Assembly: GCA_958510825.1 (NCBI GenBank)
Contig: OY294050.1
Span: forward strand, 7,045,340 to 7,109,339
Direction: 5' to 3'
Source of the DNA: Brachypterus glaber
Taxonomy: Eukaryota > Arthropoda > Insecta > Coleoptera > Kateretidae
Length of the DNA stretch: 64,000 bases
The stretch's first letter is position 1. Every line of letters begins with the position of its first letter. Shown here piece after piece: positions 9,101-18,229 of this stretch. The notes under the pieces were generated by a model, which searched no databases, was not told the DNA's origin, and was given only the letters and a program-made list of their open reading frames with translations. The position numbers and the translations under genes are program-made.

Positions 9101-12064
9101 GAATTGGTATTTAATATAAATATTAATCCATCACTAATGTTACGAACTAGAAATTTATCAGGGAAGGTTTTAAGTTAAATTATCAGCTGGTTATAACTTA
9201 CTCAGTTAGGTTGGCCACCCAATCTTCTATCGTATAGTTACAGTATAGCCGAGCGGGGAGTATACTTAACTACCAGTTACTTTCTTTGGAAGTCGTAAGT
9301 TCTAGTGAGACGGACTTTGGAAACAGATACTTTTAAGCAAAGCTCCTACATTTTTAAGTTTTCCCTGTATTATAATCAAAAAGTATAGTTCTCCACATAA
9401 CATAACAATAAAAGTCTCCGACGAAAGGAGAGGTATCATGCGCGCTCTGTTCTTTCCGTCAAAAGCGTTATAAAGCATGCGTGCCTGAAACCGGCCTCTC
9501 ACTTGCACACACATTCTTCACATATTTTCCGTAACCAACGATCCGTGTGTCAAAGTATAGTTTACCAATAAACACTACTAACTTAAATCCAACTGTATAC
9601 AATACTTTTCAAAGTCTAATTTTTCGCCAAAATTTCTACCATTGTTCATACTCACAATATTTATGTGTCCAAAATATTTCAAAGTTTAAGACGGATAGTA
9701 TTAAAAATATTTTCTAACTATTTTTAATTTAAGAATAATTCTCAACATTATTCCCAACAAGAACTACATTTTCACTGACAATTTTTAGTGTCTCCGTGTC
9801 ACGGAGATACTCTGAACAAAACTAAATCATATTTGAATTTTTACATCTCTTTTTATAGGATTTTTAAAACAATAAATCAAGTCAATATTAAATTTATTTG
9901 ACAATACTTTTATCGTGGTATATTTCTAAAGAAATCGACTATATTTAATTAGCCCGACAAAGACTTCAAATCTAATAAATTCACAAAGATTCACAACGAT
10001 AATTTTAACAATAAATAATATTTGTTTATGGAATTAAATCTACGAGTCAACTTTTAAGCTATACCGAATTTAAATAAAGAAAAACCGAGATTTACCAAAG
10101 TAATGAAGCCAGAGTATATTAACACTCTGAAACAATATTATTTTAAAAAATTTAACACAATATGAAATACGCATCATAACACTGGAAAAATCATTGGTGA
10201 AATCCAAAATACTTAATCCTGTTTCATTCAGAAGTTACAAATGTGAAATGTAGTTTTTAGTGACGAATGCAGAGAAAATAAAAGTAAATTAAAGTCGGCG
10301 ATTTCCAGTATTTACGAAGCTGCACAAATAAGAGGTCTAGAGGTAGAATTTACGGTTATTTCAGAGACCGGACCGTCTCACAAGAAAGAATTTACTATGG
10401 AATGCAGAGTGGGCGATTTCGTGACTGAGGGTACGGGAAATTCAAAAAAAGAGGCTAAAATTAAGGCAGCTGAAAGAATGATGGAGAATGTCAGTTTTAT
10501 GCCGGCCGTTGAAAGAGGAAAAGAAATACTAAAAAGGTTAAAGAAGAAATCAAAGAAAAAGAAACAGAGTTTTATCCGTAAAAATCAGGAAGGCGGGACT
10601 TTTATGAACCAGGTTTTAAACTACGCATCAGTTTTTAAGAATACGGTAAGAATACACATACCGTGCACGGTATACCGCATGCGGTCCAAAAGTAACCCCC
10701 TCCCCCCACCCATATTGAACGAGTTAAGATATTGATGGCCTAAGGTACAAATGTGCTAAGTACCGGATGGCCCAGCGAAAAAATGTGCTAAGTACTCAGC
10801 ACATTTGTACGCTAGGCCATCGATATGGTCTTCTAATTTAAAACACTTAAATAATAGAACTTAAACTATCTTTTGGCATATATTCGATAATTTTAGCTTT
10901 AAAAATGTGGTATAGGGGGTGATATTTTTTTAAATGGAAATGGTCTCATGTGATACATCATTTTAAAGCAAATAAAAATCTCTATTCGATCATATATTTT
11001 TTGATTTTTTAAAAAAATTTTAAGGTTTTCATTTTTGAATTGCTAGATTAAAGGATTTTTTTGTAAATATTTATTTATGTTTATTCAAAATAATTTAAAA
11101 GTATAACTTACTTATTTTCATCATGAAAATAACCATTTTTCAAAAATTGTTTAATTTCTTAAAGAAATTTTGTCGAAAATTCAAATAGAGAATTTTAAAG
11201 GCTATATATCACACTATATATCACACGACCATTAAAAAAATGTCTCTTATGTCCACCTGCTCATAATTTAAAAGCTGAAAATATCAAATGTATCCAAAAA
11301 GATAGTTTGAGTTGTCTTATTTAGGGGTTCCAAAATTGATATCTCAATCGTTCAATAGTTTAGAGGGGGGGTGACTTTTGAACCGCTATGTCCTCCCTCC
11401 TGGGAGTTTTTAGTACGTTTTTTAAAACACTTGTATTGCTTTTAATTTTATTAAAAAATAAAAGATTAAATTTTTAGGAAAAATCTCAAAATCAACAGCC
11501 TAAAAAAAGTGGCAAGAAAAACACCAAAATAAATCCAAAAGAGAGTAATAAAAATCAAAAATCGATCTCAAAGCAAGAAGAATTATTAAAATTAAGTAAC
11601 GAGTATGGATTGAAAATGCAATATTTTCATTTACCGAAAAAGGGGCAAAATCATTTTACTTTATTGTCTTTGGAATTAGAAACCCCGTTTGTAAGTATAA
11701 TATCGATGGAGCAGTTCCAATAAGTCATATCACATTTGTCATTTTGACTTTTTGTTGCATTTGATTTGATTATTTTGTAAAATAAATTTGAATATTTTTA
11801 CAGCTATGTTTGGGTGAAGGTTTTTCGAAACATGGTTCTAGAGAAAAAGTTAGCTCTCTTGCACTAAACATAATTTTTAAAACTGGATTTCTTTTGCAAG
11901 AAAAGGACATAAAGGATGAAGGGTATGTATAACTTTTTTTTCTTATGTCTATTGTATCTGAAGTTTATTTATTAAAAATAATTGTTTTTTGCAGTCAATG
12001 TTTGATGCAAGAGAAAGAACAAATTAATGTTATCCTGGAACAAGTGAAAACTAAGACAAGGTGA
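6176..12064 (+). CDS. StauC: Staufen-family dsRNA-binding protein, probably beetle StaufenC
   Basis: Exons: 6176-6287, 6350-6403, 6465-6580, 8483-8825, 8878-9021, 10254-10645, 11478-11690, 11804-11922, 11995-12064 (TGA). All junctions are GT..AG with matching phases, giving 520 residues. Four dsRBDs line up with Staufen: dsRBD1 about 70-137 (RPVLSILNELASFNQ..GPPHEKKY); dsRBD2 about 150-248, split by a short insert as in Staufen (TPTVLLNNICGKLG, then KYVGHGNNLQDARHSAA); dsRBD3 about 271-340 with canonical GPSHKKEF and SKKEAKIKAA RNA-contact motifs; and a divergent C-terminal domain about 419-485 matching dsRBD5. dsRBD4 is missing and the protein is about half the length of canonical insect Staufen. 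Both facts favour StaufenC, which is known to be needed for RNAi in beetles. A lysine-rich stretch (LKRLKKKSKKKKQ) follows dsRBD3. Oddly, exon 1 encodes a signal-peptide-like MKMLVFLVLMCFLKINCSA, and exons 2-5 contain no methionine. The exon 6 acceptor (ATGTAG at 10248-10253) is the least certain junction. It could instead be a canonical Staufen isoform. Confidence 0.8.
6704..7033. mobile_element. Short inverted-repeat element in intron 3 of the Staufen-like gene
   Basis: CATTGAGGTAGAGTGGG..AGAGTGCC at 6704 is repeated inverted as GGCACTCTCCCCACTCTACC..CAATG ending at 7033. It is about 330 bp with no transposase. Confidence 0.7.
7040..7340 (+). repeat. Minisatellite-type units related to 45.8-46.1 kb
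   Basis: Imperfect units carry GGGGTGGAGTTAGA, CAACCTCAAAAACCCC and TTTTCACGAAAA, the same unit as at 45780-46145. The translatable QPQKPLYTNF stretches arise from the repeat, not from a gene. Confidence 0.55.
7382..8247. mobile_element. CCCAG-ended non-autonomous element with internal repeats
   Basis: Imperfect terminal inverted repeats are CCCAGTCCGCACATATATGG at 7382 and CCATGTATTTGTGTTGACTG(GG) ending at 8247. Inside, a block of about 75 bp (TTACATGTGCCATATTACAT..CATACATATGTATG) is directly repeated at about 7430 and 7510, followed by a palindrome ATAACATGCAATATTGCATG. It lies in intron 3 of the Staufen-like gene. Confidence 0.65.
8388..8455 (+). repeat. Fragment of the AGTTAACCC element just before exon 4
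   Basis: Contains GACCAGTTAACCCTG, CCCAGTTAACCC and GACTTCCCCTA, matching the right end of the 13387-14215 element. It sits about 30 bp upstream of the exon 4 acceptor of the Staufen-like gene. Confidence 0.6.
9022..10253. other. Intron 5 of the Staufen-like gene
   Basis: No exon or clear element seen. There is a small perfect inverted repeat, GTCTCCGTGTCACGGAGAT, at about 9789-9808. Confidence 0.5.
10729..10826. repeat. 98-bp foldback in intron 6 of the Staufen-like gene
   Basis: Arms ATATTGATGGCC..GGTACAAATGTGCT and AGCACATTTGTAC..GGCCATCGATAT pair over about 35 bp each with few mismatches. Confidence 0.7.
10880..11400 (+). repeat. Degenerate relative of the CAGAGCGTGTC element
   Basis: Shares internal blocks with 21622-22195 and 34890-35585 (TGATACATCATTTTAAAG, TCTCTATTCGA, and the TTGATATCTCAATCGTTC-like right side) but lacks clear terminal repeats. 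It lies in intron 6 of the Staufen-like gene. Confidence 0.5.
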
Positions 12065-12084
12065 TGTTTTTATTATATTCAGGA

Positions 12085-12150
12085 TAGCGATTTACATGTT
12101 TTGTGGATGTGTTCTGATCACATTACATCCACATAAAATGGGAATCGCTA
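12085..12150 (+). repeat. Hairpin 21 nt downstream of the Staufen-like stop codon
   Basis: TAGCGATT at 12085 pairs with AATCGCTA at 12143-12150. Inside, TTTTGTGGATGT pairs with ACATCCACATAAAA with a small bulge, looping around GTTCTGATCAC. If the transcript extends this far, as expected for a 3' UTR, it would carry this stem. Confidence 0.6.
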
Positions 12151-12252
12151 CCCAAGGTGGATATTTTAATAATTTTTTTTTCACTACTAGCTTTAGAACA
12201 TACCATTATTTATCATGTTTTCAGACTGTGAAATCAAATTTCTTCACCTATA

Positions 12253-12513
12253 GACAATTGCCAGCTTTATTTTAAATAGATAAACTCAATAATAACCCCG
12301 CGTGGCTTTTACTTTATTGAGTGGATAATTATTTATTTTACCCACTCAATTGTCACTTGTCAAATTATTTTCTTGTAAATGTCATTAAAATTTTTAATAA
12401 AAATTTGAATGCCTAAGCTATTTATTGGATAAAACCTTGTATGGCACTCATGGGTAAACCGATATTGCCCTCTCGATATCTTACTTTACCCACTAGTACC
12501 ATAAATAACTATT
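12253..12513 (+). mobile_element. MITE family C, copy 1 (internal hairpin deleted)
   Basis: Matches 16978-17321 and the inverse of 41455-41782: CAGCTTTATTTTAAATAGAT, CCCACTCAATTGTCACTTGT, GGCACTCATGGGTAAACC, and the end CCATAAATAACTATT. It lacks the CCTGCGAGGCGTCAGGCAAG-type hairpin found in the other copies. Confidence 0.75.
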
Positions 12514-13386
12514 TCTCTCATAGTAGGAGTAAATTTTATAAACAATTGATTTCTGTCACTTTAGATGTTTCAGTTCTTTGTGCAATTTTTACCAATTAAA
12601 CCCAAGAAAATAGCTTTAAATAACTTTTTATCTATTAAATATAATTAATTATAATTATTACCAATTAATACAATCAATAATTAGCTAAATATTATAAAAA
12701 ATTAAAAAAAAAACTAAATTTTTTAAACGTCAGTTCAAAGTATTTATATGAGCAAATGTCATTGATCAAGGCTATTTGATTTTTATGAAAATTTCAATAA
12801 ATATCATTTCTGTTAATAATTTATTTTATTATTTGAATAAAAATAGTTAAATAGTGCTAGTAGTGAAAAAAGTAATATATAAACTGCGGTAGAGAAGACT
12901 ATTATAGCCTCGCACTCTTAAATAAAATAAAATAAGGAATAACCATTCTACACGTGTTGCAGACTATACTTTTTCACATTCATAATTTTATATAAATTTT
13001 ATAATAAACAAAAGTTTTAATAAAAAATAAATAATTTAGTATCCAGTAATTTTTCATTTAATAATTTAATATTTTATAGTAAATTCTGTATTATTTCGTC
13101 GACTTAGCTAAAAATAAAACCCTTACGGTATGTCATATACCGTCAGCCGCTTACGGAATGTGCTATATATCGTAAGAGTTTTTCGTGCGATTTGACTAAC
13201 ATTCTAAGACAGTCGTAGAAAAATAAATTTTGACGTTTCTTAAAACTTATTTTGACATTTCAAAAAATTCAAAATTTGTGAATTCTAAAACCAAAATTTG
13301 ATTGCACGTAGACTCCCAAAAAAAAAACTAAATTCGAATTATGATAAAATATATTTTTATTAATAAAAATTTAAATAAATTTAACA
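12514..13386. other. Intergenic spacer
   Basis: No gene seen. A block at about 12940-13270 (CACGTGTTGCAGACTATACT, CTTACGGTATGTC, TTTTGACGTTTCTTAAAA) resembles parts of 23.6-24.4 kb, so it is probably a dispersed repeat. Confidence 0.45.
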
Positions 13387-14215
13387 GTATGGGAAGTCGG
13401 GGTTAACTGGGCCGCTTTATTTCATATCGAGTTCTTAAAAAAGCTGTAAAGAATTTTTAAATATTTTCTATGGCAAAAGGTAGATTATTACTTTAGTTAG
13501 AACATATTAATAAATCAGACAAATATTATTTATATAAAAAAAGTTATTAACGATAAACCAGTTACCCCCGCTGGACCAGTTAACCTCATAGGGCAGGGAC
13601 TACTCAGGGTTAACTGGTCCACTAAAAAAAGTTTATTGTGTTGTAATTAATGTGAACAAAAACGATTTAAAATCAAATAAAATTTAATTCTTACATAAAA
13701 ATAGACAACATAATATGTAAAATATTGGATATATCTCAGTTTTAACTGGTTTGGGGTTAATTGGACATGGTCCAGTTAATCCCGAACCAGATAATATTGT
13801 CATAAGTGATTTTGACAATGGTCAGTTAACCCCGGACCAGTTAACCCTGATTTACACCACTGAATGAAATCATAAAATTTTTATACTTTATATGATGATA
13901 GAAGGCGGAAATTATGCAAAATAATTAACAAAATACTCAATATATTAGGTAAAATATTAATCTAGATCCTCCTATTAATAATAAGGTATTAATTAAAAAA
14001 TAAAAGTTGTGGTAAATGCTTACTTTTCATCGAAAAAAATGAACTTTCTTTATTACTTACACGTGATCAACACGGTCCGCCATAATACTTTAAACAATAC
14101 TACTAACTAAATATCACTAGAATTTGCCCTAAGGTGTCAATTAAAAATAAAAAACTTTATAAAATCCAGAAGGACCAGTTAACCATGTAGCCCAGTTAAC
14201 CCCAACTTCCCCTAC
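13387..14215. mobile_element. Non-autonomous element carrying repeated AGTTAACCC motifs
   Basis: Terminal repeats GGGAAGTCGGGGTTAACTGG(GC) at 13391 and (GC)CCAGTTAACCCCAACTTCCC ending at 14211 differ at one position. Inside, the core ACCAGTTAACC or its complement recurs at about 13560, 13580, 13608, 13740-13790, 13824 and 13839. No transposase frame. Confidence 0.75.
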
Positions 14216-16977
14216 TTTTTTATACTCTGCTTACCCCAGCATCTTTCTACTAAAATACTCGTAATTTTATTTAGGACATTTTTACCTAGGTAAAAAGGTT
14301 ATAGAAATAAAAAAAATAGATTGGAAAAAAAAGTTCTCAAATTCAATTTTTATTTAACTTAATATTCATAAAATACACAAAAAAAAAACAATTAAATTCG
14401 TTTTGTTGCACTTTAGTCCCAAAACAAGTTGGAGGAGTTGAATCTCACTCATTTCAAACTTAAAAGTGACGAGACTACTTCTCCACTTATTTTACAGAAC
14501 CAAAATTGTTTATGTTCACTTTTCTCGGCGTTTTGGACCTCTTTCGGTAAAAAGTCTGTCTATTTGTCGGAATTTCGTGGAATTTTGATGCGTTCTGAAT
14601 AATAAAATCAAGTCAGAGGAGTAGAATCTCACTAACTTCAAAAACATAGTGCAGACATCCACTGCTCCACCTGTTCTATAAAATTCATCATAGATGGCGC
14701 CATAAATTAAATCCAACTAGCATGATAAAAAATATTTTTTCGATTTTTTCTTCTAAAATTATTTCCAATTTTGAGAAAATTATAATTTGATGTGTTTTTT
14801 GCTGATTTTAAAAAACACCTTAGCATGAAAGAGTTAGATCTGGCAACATATCAATTTCATGCCGGAGACCTAGATCTTTCACCCAAAGACATTTTTTTTA
14901 ATTTTGTCCATAACACTTTCAGATATCGACCTGTTGTTTTATTTTTATTTTTAAAAACATAATTTGTTGGGGTGTTCTGTAATTTGTGCAACTTACTGTC
15001 CATAAATGACGATACACTAATTTTGGAATTTTTGACCCCCTGTTACGCTGTCTTCTAAAATAAAATAAAGTAATTTTTACTTTTTACATCGCGTTTTATA
15101 TTTACCCCAATCTCCCCTACTTGCCTGACAAAATTTAAAAACTATCCCTTACCTTTCAAGAGAAAAAACTTGTGTTTAACCCGAATACTGTTTTGTTGGT
15201 CCAAAAAATTACTTTTTAGAGAAAATTTAATTAGTGTTAATTTTAATTTTGTATACTATGTTTTATCGCAAGTGACCTCGGGTGAGTTATCAACTAGCAA
15301 AAAAATATTTACCGCTATTTTTTTTATTTTTAAGTGCCAACTCATTTTTTTTTTTTCGTTTTTTTTTTAATTTTTTCCATTTTTTTTTTTTATAAATAAA
15401 TAAAGGTTTTTTTTTTAATTTTAGTAAAAAATAAAGTAGAAGATACATGTTTAAAATTAAATATAAACATTTTTAACCAACAAACCCTTTAAAAGTTACA
15501 AAATCCAAATTTTTTATTTTGTTTCAAAATTTTAAGTCTTGTTTTTGGCCCGTAACTGTCGAAAATATATTTTATATGGGGGTAGCCACCATTAAAAATC
15601 TTTACGATATTATTTTTAATAGCGGGTGTCCTTAAGTGAGGGGTAAGGGCTTAATCTATCGGAAAAATTCATAAATCTGCGTACGTCATTCAAGGAACCC
15701 CCTTATAAATAACTAAAAAACACCAAATCACTTTTTAACTAAAAATTTTCCCTGAGCTTACCTAGCACTAAAAACTTAAACAGATTAAAACTTTGGAATG
15801 ATCTTAAATCACTCGATTTGTCACTTTTATATCTAGACCGATCCCAAATATTGATAAGCTGTATCAATTAGATCGAATTTGTTTAAACTATATTGCGCAA
15901 CTCTAAAACGGGTTCAAAAGGCACTTTGCTCATTTTTTTTTAAACCATTTTTTCGCACAAAAATCAATATTTGAAGAGCTCGGGAAGTAACAAGGAGTAT
16001 TTTATTTATTTTATTAGTTATTCGTTATTTATGCAGATGATTCATAGAGAGCCCCAAATGAGCTTTAAGCTTGTGGTAGCTACCCCTAGGAACTCTCCAT
16101 TATTTTTTTGACTTTCTAATCAGTTTTTGGGTGTGTGTTTCTGTTTTATCTTCACCTTCGCCAAATTTAAATTATTAATTAACTGAAAGCTTTTGTATGC
16201 CGGCGAAAACCCAAGTAACACATGTGTTACTGCAGTAGCTATAAAGCATCTCTTGGCGCTTTTTCGTAGCCAAATAACAGCCATGTGGCTGTAATTTTAC
16301 TGCGAAAGAGCGATAAGAGATGCTTAACGACCAGAAAAAGGGTCACCACCTCCTTAAATTAGCCAACTCGTCCGTGGATATTCCCACCTCGATATTGAGT
16401 GGCAGAGCGGTAAATAATTGAAATAGGAGAGATAACTCGTCATAACATATTCCTTTTTCACTTTCGTAGGAAAAATAGTGTACATTACTCGAGCAGAAAA
16501 GTGTCTTTCACGTACTCGGCTGTACTTTGCTCTGATGTTTTGTAACTAGCAAATTATAGCTATGATTAAAACATATTAAATTTATTAAATGTAGAATTTT
16601 TATCATATTTTCTTTAAAAATAATTGAAAAAAATTAAACAAATAAATTGTAAGGTGCGCTATCTAATGCAAACAGTACAAGTTTCTTAAATAAAATCTAT
16701 TAAATATTATAAGTAGTTAATATTTGTTCTGTAGGTATTGATAAAATAATTTACCAATCGATACAGATATTTATTTTTAAACAAATAAATGAACTGACGT
16801 AAGAAAATACCATTTGCGTAAAAATACCATTTGTGTTAAAATTTCATTTGCGTAAAAATTACTCGAAAATGCATAGTGATTCAGCAATAAGTTACATTTT
16901 AGGGGATGATTCTACATAGAAAACTTTCCTGGTTGGCCCCTAAGGGGGCTACGGCCCTCCTAAGGGAATGTCTGAAA
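14216..16977. other. Intergenic spacer, repeat-derived
   Basis: No gene seen. A 70-bp block (GGAGTTGAATCTCACTCATT..CTTCTCCAC) at about 14432 recurs diverged at 14611. Poly-T tracts lie at 15330-15420. An imperfect inverted repeat (AGCATCTCTTGGCGCTTTTT and AAGAGCGATAAGAGATGCTT) lies at about 16246-16323. Confidence 0.45.
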
Positions 16978-17321
16978 AATAGTTTTTATCCAATACATAC
17001 AGATAATAAGACAATTAACAGCTTTATTTTAAATAGATAAACTCAATAATAACCCCCGCGTGGTTTTTACTTTATTGAGTGGATGATTATTTATTTTACC
17101 CACTCAACTGTCACTTGTCAAATTATTTTCTTGTAAATGTCATTAAAATTTTTAATAAAAATATGAATTCCTAAGCTATTTATTGGATAAAACCTTGTAT
17201 GGCACTCATGGGTAAACCAATATTGCCCTCTCGAAAACTAACCTGCTTGCCTGACGCCTCGCAGGTTAATTTTCTCATGGGCAATATCTTACTTTACCCA
17301 CTAGTACCATAAATAACTATT
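16978..17321 (+). mobile_element. MITE family C, copy 2 (complete)
   Basis: Ends AATAGTT and AACTATT. It carries the internal hairpin around GCCTGACGCCTCGCAGG, flanked by AATATTGCCC and GGGCAATAT. This is the fullest of three copies, 344 bp. Confidence 0.75.
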
Positions 17322-18229
17322 ATCTAATGTTCTGAAAACCTATGAACCACAGTAACAAATTTTTGCACATGCCCTAACATTGCTAAAGGTTACAGGCAAA
17401 AAAGTGACAAGGCCCCTCCATTTTTCCCGCTCCTGGTTAAAAATACCAAATAAAAATAACATAGGATGATAGCCTTTATCAATGATAGGGCATATGCCCT
17501 ATGTGGCACATATGTGCCAAAATTCGTTACCGTAGTTTATAGGGTTTCTGAGATATTAAATAACTCTTTAAAGGTCATTTATTCTCATTTCCGGGCCAAA
17601 CTTTATAGGAACTTTTTTTAAAGTATTAGATGTAGAATCACCCCAACACAACAACCAGACTTGTTTCTGAAACACCCTGTATACAACTAGATTACACGTG
17701 TGAATCCAAATGACGTCATACTAAATAATTTAGTATTTAAATTCAAAATTTAATAATCCCCCCCCCCCTCCAATGATATCCCTCCCATATAAATTATTAA
17801 TAATTCTCAAAATGCGTCGTTTGCCCCCCTCCCAATATTTGCTTCTGGTTGTACCTCGGGCCAGTTTTAATACCTACATACTATGCAAAAACATCGCAAA
17901 ATTTTTTTATTTTTTTTATTTTGAAAAATAATATGACAATTTTTTTGTAGAAAATTTTTGATTAAATACAATTTTAAGTGTCAAGTGGAAAATATAAAAT
18001 ATTTTTAATAAACATTTATTTATTTAATGATAACTTATAAATTTATCAGTTATAAGCCTAAATTAATACAATGTTTTGAAAATAATTATTTAACACACAT
18101 TCCTATAAGTATTTTATTTACTTAAGTAATAATCATTTTCTATATTTCACGTTTTTTACACCAGTAGCTTTTTCGGGACCATATATGAATGATATGACGC
18201 AATTTCTTAAGACTGTTCAAATTCTTGGA
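17322..18229. other. Spacer between repeats and the phosphoserine phosphatase 3' end
   Basis: Holds repeat-like sequence (GTAGAATCACCCC) and a poly-C stretch near 17760. On the minus strand, TTTATT at 18113-18118 reads AATAAA about 112 nt after the phosphatase stop codon and is a candidate poly(A) signal. Confidence 0.45.
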
